This document shows, one piece after another, positions 43,704 to 51,208 of a stretch of DNA of 55,034 nucleotides. The stretch is from Microvirga aerophila (GTDB lineage Bacteria > Pseudomonadota > Alphaproteobacteria > Rhizobiales > Beijerinckiaceae), in contig NZ_QOIO01000037.1 in assembly GCF_003332305.1 (NCBI RefSeq), positions 1 through 55,034 on the forward strand, read 5' to 3'. The translations under genes were made by a program, and so were the position numbers. Below the pieces are notes generated by a model. It did not search any database. It was not told where the DNA came from and was given only the letters and a program-made list of their open reading frames with translations. Position 1 is the stretch's first letter; every line of letters begins with the position of its first letter.

Positions 43704-44522
43704 ATGAAACCGTTGTCCCAGCTCGCCGCCGAGCAAGCGCTCTCCGTTCGGGTCGTTCTCACGGACATCGATGACACTATCACGACAGATGGAATGCTGA
43801 CGGCCTCGGCCTATGCGTCGCTCGAGGCCCTGCATCGTGCAGGCTTCATCGTCGTTCCCGTGACAGGCAGGCCGGCTGGCTGGTGCGATCACATTGCCCG
43901 CATGTGGCCGGTGGACGCTGTCGTCGGGGAGAACGGAGCCTTCTATTTTCGCTACGATCGTGAAAACAAACGAATGCACCAGCATTTCTGGGCAACGCCC
44001 GAAGAGCTGCGGCTGAACCGTCAGAAGCTGAACGACATCGAACGCGAGGTTTTGGCCAGCGTGCAGGGCTCCGCGTTAGCAAGCGATCAATCTTATCGCA
44101 TCGCCGATCTTGCCATTGATTTTTGCGAGGATGTCCCGGCTCTTCCTGAAGCGGAAGTCGACCGGATCGTCAGCATCTTCGAGCGCGCCGGCGCGCAAGC
44201 CAAAGTCAGCTCGATCCACGTCAATGGCTGGTTCGGCGCCTATGACAAGCTGAGCATGGCGAAGACATTGCTGTCGGATGTTTTCAAGATCGATTGGGAC
44301 ACGGCGCGGGAACAAGTCATCTATGCTGGCGACTCGCCGAACGACGAGCCCATGTTCGCGGCCTTTCCCCTGAGCGTGGGCGTCGCCAACGTTCACGCCT
44401 TGGCGCATCGGTTGAAGAACAAGCCCACTTACATCACGCATGGGCATTCCGGAGAGGGTTTTGCTGAATTGGCCTCTATTCTGCTGAAGGCGACGAGCCA
44501 ACGTTCTCCGGCGCGAGTCTAG
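43704..44522 (+). CDS. HAD-superfamily hydrolase (type IIB)
   Basis: A 272-aa HAD phosphatase: motif I LTDIDDTIT (Asp21, Asp23), motif II PVTGRPAGWCD, and motif IV GDSPNDEPMF, with a IIB-type cap between. It resembles mannosyl-3-phosphoglycerate or sucrose-phosphate phosphatase-like proteins, but the substrate is not fixed. The ATG at 43704 is chosen to match the family; one at 43632 would add 24 residues. It is convergent with gabD, separated by a hairpin. Confidence 0.85.
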   Translation: MKPLSQLAAEQALSVRVVLTDIDDTITTDGMLTASAYASLEALHRAGFIVVPVTGRPAGWCDHIARMWPVDAVVGENGAFYFRYDRENKRMHQHFWATPEELRLNRQKLNDIEREVLASVQGSALASDQSYRIADLAIDFCEDVPALPEAEVDRIVSIFERAGAQAKVSSIHVNGWFGAYDKLSMAKTLLSDVFKIDWDTAREQVIYAGDSPNDEPMFAAFPLSVGVANVHALAHRLKNKPTYITHGHSGEGFAELASILLKATSQRSPARV

Positions 44523-44556
44523 CGGCGCGCACACCTCTTGCCGCATAAGGATCGGG

Positions 44557-44583
44557 CCCCTGACGGCCGTTGGCCGTCAGGGG
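44557..44583. other. 12-bp perfect hairpin between convergent genes
   Basis: CCCCTGACGGCC (44557-44568) and GGCCGTCAGGGG (44572-44583) with a 3-base loop, between the HAD gene and gabD. No T-run on either side, so it may be a Rho-assisted or processing end. Confidence 0.7.
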
Positions 44584-44650
44584 CAATCATAATCAACCAC
44601 AACGGCTGTCGGGCCGTGGGAGACAGAGAAGCCGCGGAGGCGGATCTCAC

Positions 44651-46138
44651 CTACACCCCGCCGAGACAGATGTACTTCAGCTCGAGGAAGCCCTCGATGC
44701 CGTACTTCGAACCTTCGCGACCGAGACCCGACTGCTTGACACCGCCGAATGGCGCCATTTCGTTGGCGAGCAGTCCGGTGTTCACGCCGACCATGCCGCT
44801 CTCCAGCGCTTCCGCCACCCGCCAGACCCGCGCCATGTCCTTGGCGTAGAAGTACGACGCCAGTCCGAACTCGGAGTCGTTCGCCATGGCGATTACCTCG
44901 GCCTCGTCCTTGAAGCGGATGATGGGAGCAAGTGGCGCAAAGGTCTCTTCCTTGGCGACCTTCATCGCCTGCGTCACCCCCGTCATGACGGTGGGCTCAA
45001 AGAACGTGCCGCCCAGATCCGAGCGCTTGCCGCCCAGAACGAGCTTGCCGCCCTTTTCCAGCGCATCGGCCACATGCTCTTCCATCTTGGCCACGGCGCG
45101 ATCGTCGATCAGGGGCCCCATGGCGACGCCGGTTTCCGTGCCGCGCCCAAGCCTGAGTTCCCTGGCCTTGGCCGTGAGCTTCTCGACAAACGCATCCACC
45201 ACGCCGTCCTGGACGTAGATGCGGTTCGCGCACACGCAGGTCTGGCCCGCATTGCGGAACTTGGACATCATCGCCCCTTCGACCGCCGCATCGAGATCGG
45301 CGTCGTCGAACACAATGAACGGCGCATTGCCGCCGAGTTCCAGCGACAGGCGCTTGATGCTGTCGCCCGCTTCCCGCATGAGCCAGCGGCCCACATTGGT
45401 CGAGCCCGTGAAGGTGATCTTGGCCACCTTCGGGTTGTGGCAGAACTCCTTGCCGATGGGCTGGGCGTCACCGGTGATGACCGAGAAGGCTCCCTTCGGG
45501 ACGCCGGCCCGTTCCGCCAGAACGGCCAGCGCAAATGCCGAGAGAGGCGTCTGGGCTGCCGGCTTGAGCACGATGGCGCAGCCGGCGGCGAGCGCTGGGC
45601 CGGCCTTGCGGGTGATCATCCCATTGGGGAAGTTCCACGGAGTAACGGCCGCGCATACGCCCACCGGCTGCTTCAACACCACGATGCGCTGGTCGCCGCG
45701 GGCCTGGGGAATGATGTCCCCGTTGATGCGCTTGGCTTCCTCGGCGAACCACTCGATGTAGGCCGCGTTGGAAATCACCTCGCCCTTGGCCTCGGCCAGC
45801 GGCTTGCCCTGCTCGGTGGTGAGGATGAGGGCCAGATCATCGGCGTTCTCGATGATGAGGTCGTACCAGCGCTTGAGAACCTGACTGCGCTCCTTGGCCG
45901 TGCGGGCCGCCCATTCCTTCTGGACCTCGTGGGCCTTGTCGATGGCCCGACGCGCCATGTCGGGACCGAGATCCGGAACCTCCGCGATCAGCGCCCCATC
46001 GAACGGATCGGTGACCGGGATCGTCCTGCCGTCTTGGGCATCGATCCATTCGCCCGCCACATAGGCTTTCGCGACCAGCAGGGAGGGGTCCTTCAGGTCC
46101 AGGGTGCGACGCCCGGCAGGCTTCTGGTGAATGGTCAT
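44651..46138 (-). CDS. gabD: Succinate-semialdehyde dehydrogenase, NAD(P)-dependent
   Basis: A 495-aa aldehyde dehydrogenase. The cofactor site is TPWNFPNGMITRKAGPALAA, the general base Glu267 is in LELGGNAPF, and the nucleophile Cys301 is in NAGQTCVCANR. The Cys-x-Cys form and overall pattern match GabD, which oxidises succinate semialdehyde to succinate in GABA breakdown. No GABA transaminase gene is nearby. A pair of direct repeats lies 31-61 bases upstream and may be an operator. Confidence 0.93.
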   Translation of the reverse strand: MTIHQKPAGRRTLDLKDPSLLVAKAYVAGEWIDAQDGRTIPVTDPFDGALIAEVPDLGPDMARRAIDKAHEVQKEWAARTAKERSQVLKRWYDLIIENADDLALILTTEQGKPLAEAKGEVISNAAYIEWFAEEAKRINGDIIPQARGDQRIVVLKQPVGVCAAVTPWNFPNGMITRKAGPALAAGCAIVLKPAAQTPLSAFALAVLAERAGVPKGAFSVITGDAQPIGKEFCHNPKVAKITFTGSTNVGRWLMREAGDSIKRLSLELGGNAPFIVFDDADLDAAVEGAMMSKFRNAGQTCVCANRIYVQDGVVDAFVEKLTAKARELRLGRGTETGVAMGPLIDDRAVAKMEEHVADALEKGGKLVLGGKRSDLGGTFFEPTVMTGVTQAMKVAKEETFAPLAPIIRFKDEAEVIAMANDSEFGLASYFYAKDMARVWRVAEALESGMVGVNTGLLANEMAPFGGVKQSGLGREGSKYGIEGFLELKYICLGGV

Positions 46139-46168
46139 CCGACGGCTCCTATAAGTTCAAGAGATAGG

Positions 46169-46199
46169 CATGGACGCGATATAAACCTCCATGGACGCG
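46169..46199. promoter_or_regulatory. Direct repeats upstream of gabD
   Basis: CATGGACGCG occurs at 46169-46178 and again at 46190-46199, 21 bases apart (two helical turns), close to the gabD start at 46138. This is typical of a regulator binding one face of the helix; the regulator is unknown. Further upstream, AACGGCA (46236-46242) and TGCCGTT (46252-46258) form another inverted repeat within the same 348-base gap. Confidence 0.5.
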
Positions 46200-46404
46200 G
46201 TGTGAACCGCTAGGAGCGCCAGCCAGGGCTGCTCTAACGGCAAGGGCCGCCTGCCGTTCATCGGTCGTTTGAAGCGCTCCAGGCCCAGCCTGCCGACCGT
46301 GCGGAACTGATCAATTATTAGACAGCGCCTAGCTTTAGAAGCACGACTGCGACTTAAGGATGAAGCGATTCCGCATTGCTGAGCTGAAAAGTCCAGCTAC
46401 TTTC

Positions 46405-46435
46405 CTTGACCGTCGCCTTTCATGGTTTAACCATG
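46405..46435 (+). promoter_or_regulatory. Promoter with overlapping palindrome before the Liv-type operon
   Basis: CTTGAC (46405-46410) matches the alphaproteobacterial -35. A 15-base palindrome, CATGGTTTAACCATG (46421-46435), covers the position expected for the -10. A repressor bound there would block the promoter of the binding-protein gene starting at 46487. Confidence 0.5.
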
Positions 46436-46486
46436 CGCCCATAAGCAGGCACATCCAAGCCTCGACAAACAGAAGGGAAGGAATTC

Positions 46487-47695
46487 ATGCGAGTTCTCAA
46501 GAAGGTACTCTTTGCCTTGAGCTGCACCGTTCTGGCGCCATCCGCCTACGCGCAGCAAGCCTCCGACAACGTGGTCAAGATCGGGATCCTGAACGACCAA
46601 TCCGGCGTCTATGCGGATTTCGGCGGCAAGTCCTCCGTGGAAGCCGCCCGCATGGCGGTTCAGGACTTCGGCGGCAAGGTGCTGGGCGTTCCGGTCGAAA
46701 TCGTGAATGCCGACCACCAGAACAAGCCTGATGTGGCTTCGAGCGTTGCCCGGCAGTGGTACGACACCGAAAAGGTCGACGCCATCATGGAGCTGACGAC
46801 CTCGTCCGTCGCGCTCGCCGTTCAGGGCCTCTCTAAGGAGAAGAAAAAGATCACCATGACCACCGGTGCGGCCACGACCGACCTCACCGGCAAGCAGTGC
46901 TCTCCCTACGGCTTCCATTGGGCCTACGACACCCATGCCCTCGCGGTCGGCACCGGCGGCGCATTGGTGGAGAACGGCGGCAACAAGTGGTTCTTCCTGA
47001 CGGCGGATTACGCCTTCGGCTACTCTCTTGAGAACGAGACGTCGAAGTTCGTGAAGTCGAAGGGCGGACAGGTGCTTGGCTCCGTCCGGCACCCCTTGAG
47101 CGCCAACGACTTCTCGTCGTTCCTGCTCCAAGCCCAAAGCTCCGGCGCCAACGTGATCGGTATGGCCAATGCGGGCCTCGATACCGCGAACGCCATCAAG
47201 CAGGCTGCGGAATTCGGCGTGACCCAAGGCGGCACCCGCCTCGCGGCTCTTCTCTTCACCTTGGCCGAGGTCAAGGGTCTGGGCCTCAAGGCCGCTCAGG
47301 GTCTGACGCTGACCGAGGGTTGGTATTGGGATCAGAGCGACGAGAATCGCGCCTTCGCCAAGAAGTTCATGGAGAAGACCGGCCGTATGCCGAACATGAT
47401 CCATACCGGCACCTATTCGGCCGTCACGCAATACCTCAAGGCCGTCCAGAAAGCCGGAACGGACGCAACGGAGCCGGTTGCCAAGCTCCTGCATGAAATG
47501 CCCGTCGAGGACGTGTTCGCCAAGAACGGCAAGGTGCTGCCCAACGGCCGCATGGTCTACGACATGTATCTCTTCCAGGTGAAGAAGCCCGAAGAGAGCA
47601 AGAGCGAATGGGACATGTACAAGCAGCTCTCCAAGGTTCCGGGCGACACCGCTTACCTCAAGGCTGCGGAAAGCGGCTGCCAGCTGACGCAGTAA
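46487..47695 (+). CDS. Branched-chain amino acid-type ABC transporter substrate-binding protein
   Basis: A 402-aa periplasmic binding protein (Peripla_BP_6, LivJ-like). Signal peptide 1-22 ends AYAQ. The start of the mature domain, VVKIGILNDQSGVYADFGG, and TMTTGAATTDLTGKQCSPYG are typical. The ligand may be a branched-chain amino acid, an amide or an aromatic acid; the GMC oxidoreductase in the same operon suggests an alcohol or related compound. A stem-loop follows the gene, then livG, livF, livH and livM. Confidence 0.92.
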   Translation: MRVLKKVLFALSCTVLAPSAYAQQASDNVVKIGILNDQSGVYADFGGKSSVEAARMAVQDFGGKVLGVPVEIVNADHQNKPDVASSVARQWYDTEKVDAIMELTTSSVALAVQGLSKEKKKITMTTGAATTDLTGKQCSPYGFHWAYDTHALAVGTGGALVENGGNKWFFLTADYAFGYSLENETSKFVKSKGGQVLGSVRHPLSANDFSSFLLQAQSSGANVIGMANAGLDTANAIKQAAEFGVTQGGTRLAALLFTLAEVKGLGLKAAQGLTLTEGWYWDQSDENRAFAKKFMEKTGRMPNMIHTGTYSAVTQYLKAVQKAGTDATEPVAKLLHEMPVEDVFAKNGKVLPNGRMVYDMYLFQVKKPEESKSEWDMYKQLSKVPGDTAYLKAAESGCQLTQ

Positions 47696-47710
47696 GTTCT
47701 GACGCTGTTG

Positions 47711-47740
47711 GCAACGGGGCGGCTAACGCCGCCCCGTTGC
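47711..47740 (+). other. 13-bp perfect stem-loop between binding-protein gene and livG
   Basis: GCAACGGGGCGGC (47711-47723), loop TAAC, GCCGCCCCGTTGC (47728-47740). No T-run follows. As in the opine-type operon, it probably stabilises the binding-protein mRNA. Confidence 0.8.
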
Positions 47741-47819
47741 GCAATTCTATGCATCCAGCAGTCAAGGACAAAAATCCTCGACTGCCACCGCTCGTTCAAG
47801 ACGCGAGATCAGCAGCCGT

Positions 47820-48581
47820 ATGATGGCCAGTACCCAGCCTATTCTGAGCGCCACCGGCCTCACCATGGAGTTTCGCGGTTTCGTGGCCGTGAAGAATGTG
47901 ACCCTCTCCGTGGACGAGGGCACGATCCATGCCTTGATCGGCCCTAATGGAGCCGGCAAGACGACCGTCTTTAACCTCCTGACGAAGTTTCTCACCCCGA
48001 CGCGTGGCCAGATTGTCTACCGTGGGGCCGACATCACGGCCATGAAGCCGGCCGAGGTCGCCCGCTTGGGTCTCGTGCGCTCGTTCCAGATTTCCGCAGT
48101 TTTTCCCCATCTGACGGTGCTCGACAACGTCCGCATCGCCCTGCAGCGTCCATCAAACCTCGCAACGCAGTTCTGGCGTCCTCTCTCGGCGCTCTCGGGC
48201 CTCGATGATCGCGCCATGGAGCTCATCGAAGCTGTGGGCTTGCGCGCCTATGCGCATCTGCCGGCCGTCGAGTTGTCTTATGGGCGCAAGCGTGCCCTTG
48301 AGATTGCCACGACCCTGGCCCTCGACCCTGCGATGCTGCTCCTCGACGAGCCTATGGCGGGGATGGGCCATGAGGATATCGGCCGCATCTCGGACCTGAT
48401 CCGCCGCATCGCCCAGAACCGCACGGTGCTGATGGTCGAGCACAACCTCAACGTCGTTTCCGATCTCTGCGACAGGGTCACGGTTCTGGCTCGCGGCGAA
48501 ATCCTGGCCGACGGCTCCTATGATGCCGTCAGCGCCGATCCGCGCGTGCGTGAAGCCTATATGGGGACCGAGCATGAGTAA
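47820..48581 (+). CDS. livG: Liv-type ABC transporter ATPase 1
   Basis: A 253-aa ATPase of the LivG class: Walker A GPNGAGKTT, Walker B MLLLDEPMAG, switch His in MVEHNLN. The signature reads LSYGRKRALEIA, so the usual LSGGQ is changed; related Liv-type ATPases share the LSYG form. Start is ATG 47820 or the next ATG at 47823. It overlaps livF by eight bases. Confidence 0.92.
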   Translation: MMASTQPILSATGLTMEFRGFVAVKNVTLSVDEGTIHALIGPNGAGKTTVFNLLTKFLTPTRGQIVYRGADITAMKPAEVARLGLVRSFQISAVFPHLTVLDNVRIALQRPSNLATQFWRPLSALSGLDDRAMELIEAVGLRAYAHLPAVELSYGRKRALEIATTLALDPAMLLLDEPMAGMGHEDIGRISDLIRRIAQNRTVLMVEHNLNVVSDLCDRVTVLARGEILADGSYDAVSADPRVREAYMGTEHE

Positions 48582-49281
48582 CACGCCCCTCCTCGAAGTT
48601 CGCGGGCTCAACGCCTGGTACGGCGAAAGTCACGTTCTCCACGGCGTCGATCTCGACATCCAGGAAGGCGAGACCGTCACGTTGCTCGGACGCAATGGGG
48701 CCGGAAAGACCACGACCCTACGCGCCATCATGGGGATCCTGCGCCGCCGCGAGGGTGTTCTTCGCCTGCGAGGACAGGACCTCCTGGGACTGCCGCTCCA
48801 TCGGGTTGCGCAGACGGGTCTTGGATACGTGCCCGAGGAGCGCGGCATCTTCGCGAGCCTCAGCGTCGCCGAGAACCTCATGCTTCCGCCGAAGGTCGCG
48901 GAAAACGGCATGAGCGTGGAGGAAATCTACCAGCTCTTCCCTAACCTCCATGAACGGCGCACCAGCCAGGGCACCAAGCTGTCCGGCGGCGAGCAGCAGA
49001 TGCTGGCGATCGCTCGCATCCTACGGACGGGCGCGACGGTCCTGCTTCTCGACGAACCTACGGAAGGGCTTGCTCCGGTCATCGTGCAACGAATCGGCGA
49101 TGTGCTGGTGGCGTTGAAGAAGCGCGGAATGACCATCCTGCTCGTCGAGCAGAACTTCCGCTTTGCCCGCAAGGTGGCCGACCGCTTCTACCTCATGGAG
49201 GATGGGCGCATGGTGAACTCCTTCCCGGGCCACCAACTTGACGCCAACATGGACCAACTCCACGAAGTGCTTGGAGTCTGA
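48574..49281 (+). CDS. livF: Liv-type ABC transporter ATPase 2
   Basis: A 235-aa LivF-class ATPase: Walker A GRNGAGKTTTLRAIMG, signature KLSGGEQQMLAIAR, Walker B VLLLDEPTEGLAP. The ATG at 48574 lies inside the end of livG. It is 6 bases before livH. Confidence 0.94.
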   Translation: MSNTPLLEVRGLNAWYGESHVLHGVDLDIQEGETVTLLGRNGAGKTTTLRAIMGILRRREGVLRLRGQDLLGLPLHRVAQTGLGYVPEERGIFASLSVAENLMLPPKVAENGMSVEEIYQLFPNLHERRTSQGTKLSGGEQQMLAIARILRTGATVLLLDEPTEGLAPVIVQRIGDVLVALKKRGMTILLVEQNFRFARKVADRFYLMEDGRMVNSFPGHQLDANMDQLHEVLGV

Positions 49282-49287
49282 GGCAAC

Positions 49288-50175
49288 ATGAGCACCATTT
49301 TCGGCATTCCAGCTCCGGCGTTTTACGGCCAGCTCCTGATCGGCCTCATCAACGGGTCTTTTTACGCTCTCCTGAGCCTCGGCCTCGCGGTGATCTTCGG
49401 TCTTTTGCGTGTGATCAACTTCGCTCACGGCGCGCAGTACATGCTCGGCGCGTTCGCCGCGTACCTGCTCCTCGGCTATGCGGGGATCGGGTATTGGCCC
49501 TCTCTCATTCTGGCGCCCCTGATCGTCGGCGTTACCGCTGTCGTGATCGAACGCACGATGTTGAGCAGGCTTTACAACCTGGACCCGCTTTACGGGCTTC
49601 TCCTGACCTTCGGGCTCGCACTGATCCTGGAAGGCGTATTCCGCTACTGGTTCGGAGCCGCTGGACAGCCCTATTCGCCCCCGTCGCAGCTGACCGGCGC
49701 TGTCAATCTCGGCTTCATGTTCATGCCCATCTATCGAGGCTGGGTCGTGGTCGCGTCCTTGATCATCTGCCTCAGCACGTGGCTTCTCATCGAGAAGACG
49801 CGGCTGGGCGCGTATCTGCGGGCCGCCACAGAAAACGCTACGCTGGTCCAGGCCTTCGGCGTCAACGTGCCAAGGCTCCTGACGCTCACGTATGGGCTGG
49901 GAGCGGCGCTGGCGGCCGTGGCCGGCGTTCTGGCCGCTCCCATCTATCAGGTGAGCCCGCTGATGGGCTCCAACCTCATCATCATCGTCTTTGCCGTGGT
50001 GGTGGTGGGCGGCATGGGCTCGATCCTCGGAGCCATCGTGACCGGATACATGCTCGGTGTGCTCGAGGGTCTCACCAAAGTGTTCTATCCTGAAGCCTCC
50101 AGCATTGTGATCTTCGTGATCATGGCCATCGTTCTGCTCATCCGGCCGGCAGGCCTCTTCGGCCGCGAGGAATGA
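49288..50175 (+). CDS. livH: Liv-type ABC transporter permease 1
   Basis: A 295-aa LivH-class permease with about eight helices and the family segments LINGSFYALLSLGLAVIFGL, VINFAHGAQYMLGAF and VVVGGMGSILGAIVTGYMLG. It pairs with LivM in the inner membrane. It starts 6 bases after livF and ends 4 before livM. Confidence 0.94.
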   Translation: MSTIFGIPAPAFYGQLLIGLINGSFYALLSLGLAVIFGLLRVINFAHGAQYMLGAFAAYLLLGYAGIGYWPSLILAPLIVGVTAVVIERTMLSRLYNLDPLYGLLLTFGLALILEGVFRYWFGAAGQPYSPPSQLTGAVNLGFMFMPIYRGWVVVASLIICLSTWLLIEKTRLGAYLRAATENATLVQAFGVNVPRLLTLTYGLGAALAAVAGVLAAPIYQVSPLMGSNLIIIVFAVVVVGGMGSILGAIVTGYMLGVLEGLTKVFYPEASSIVIFVIMAIVLLIRPAGLFGREE

Positions 50176-50179
50176 CATC

Positions 50180-51154
50180 ATGACTGTCGAGACGCAGTAC
50201 CTTTCCGCACAGCCCAAGCTCCGCGCGACCACGACGGTACTTGGCGCAATCGCCATTGCGGCGCTTCTGGTGGCTCCCTTCGTGGTTTATCCGATCTTCC
50301 TGATGAGCGTTCTTTGCTTTGCGCTCTTTGCCTGCGCGTTCAACTTGCTCATCGGCTATGTAGGCCTTCTGTCCTTCGGCCACGCCACTTTCTTCGGAGG
50401 AGCAGCCTATTTCACAGCGCATGCGGTCAAGGTGTGGGGCTGGGAGCCGCTCTCCGGAATCCTACTGGGCGCCGCCGGCGCCGCGGCCCTGGGTTTCGTG
50501 GTCGGCTTCCTGGCCATTCGCCGTCAGGGCATCTACTTCGCCATGATCACGCTTGCACTTGGGCAGATGTTCGCCTTCATCTGCCTGCAGGTGCCGTTCA
50601 CCCACGGCGAGGACGGGATCCAGGGCGTTCCCCGCGGCCATCTCCTCGGCTTCATCGACCTCAACGAGCCGCTGGCGATGTACTACGTCACCTTGGCCAT
50701 TTTTCTTTTTGGCTTTTTCGCCATTTGGCGCATCGTGAATTCTCCCTTCGGGAATATTCTCAAAGCCATTCGTGAGAACGAGCGGCGGGCGGTCTCGCTG
50801 GGCTATCGGGTCGACCGGTACAAGCTCGGGGCGTTCGTGATGTCGGCGGCCTTGGCCGGACTTGCCGGGGGCACAAAGGCGATCGTATTCCAGTTCGCCA
50901 CTCTGACAGACGTGCAATGGCAAATGTCCGGCGAGGTTATCCTGATGACCCTGCTCGGCGGCATCGGGACTCTGGTCGGCCCGGCCATTGGCGCAGGGCT
51001 TGTGCTCGCGCTGCAAAACTATCTCGCGGCGTCCGACTTTCCCGTAACGGTCCTGATCGGCATCATCTTCGTGGTCTGCGTGCTGCTCTTCCGTCGCGGC
51101 ATTGCCGGCGAGGTCATGGAATTTTTCAAAACCAGATTCAATAGATCCACCTAG
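50180..51154 (+). CDS. livM: Liv-type ABC transporter permease 2
   Basis: A 324-aa LivM-class permease: NLLIGYVGLLSFGHATFFGG, RRQGIYFAMITLALGQMFAF, and the docking loop ILKAIRENERRAVSLGYRV. It completes the transporter begun with the binding protein at 46487. The GMC oxidoreductase gene follows after 54 bases. Confidence 0.94.
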   Translation: MTVETQYLSAQPKLRATTTVLGAIAIAALLVAPFVVYPIFLMSVLCFALFACAFNLLIGYVGLLSFGHATFFGGAAYFTAHAVKVWGWEPLSGILLGAAGAAALGFVVGFLAIRRQGIYFAMITLALGQMFAFICLQVPFTHGEDGIQGVPRGHLLGFIDLNEPLAMYYVTLAIFLFGFFAIWRIVNSPFGNILKAIRENERRAVSLGYRVDRYKLGAFVMSAALAGLAGGTKAIVFQFATLTDVQWQMSGEVILMTLLGGIGTLVGPAIGAGLVLALQNYLAASDFPVTVLIGIIFVVCVLLFRRGIAGEVMEFFKTRFNRST

Positions 51155-51208
51155 CACGAGGCTAATCAGTTATACTTTCTCCAGGCTTTCATACTGTCGA
51201 GCTTATCC

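Noticed and set aside
44570..46213. 547-codon open frame antisense to gabD
   Set aside because: No recognisable domain; the aldehyde dehydrogenase on the other strand is complete with its catalytic residues.
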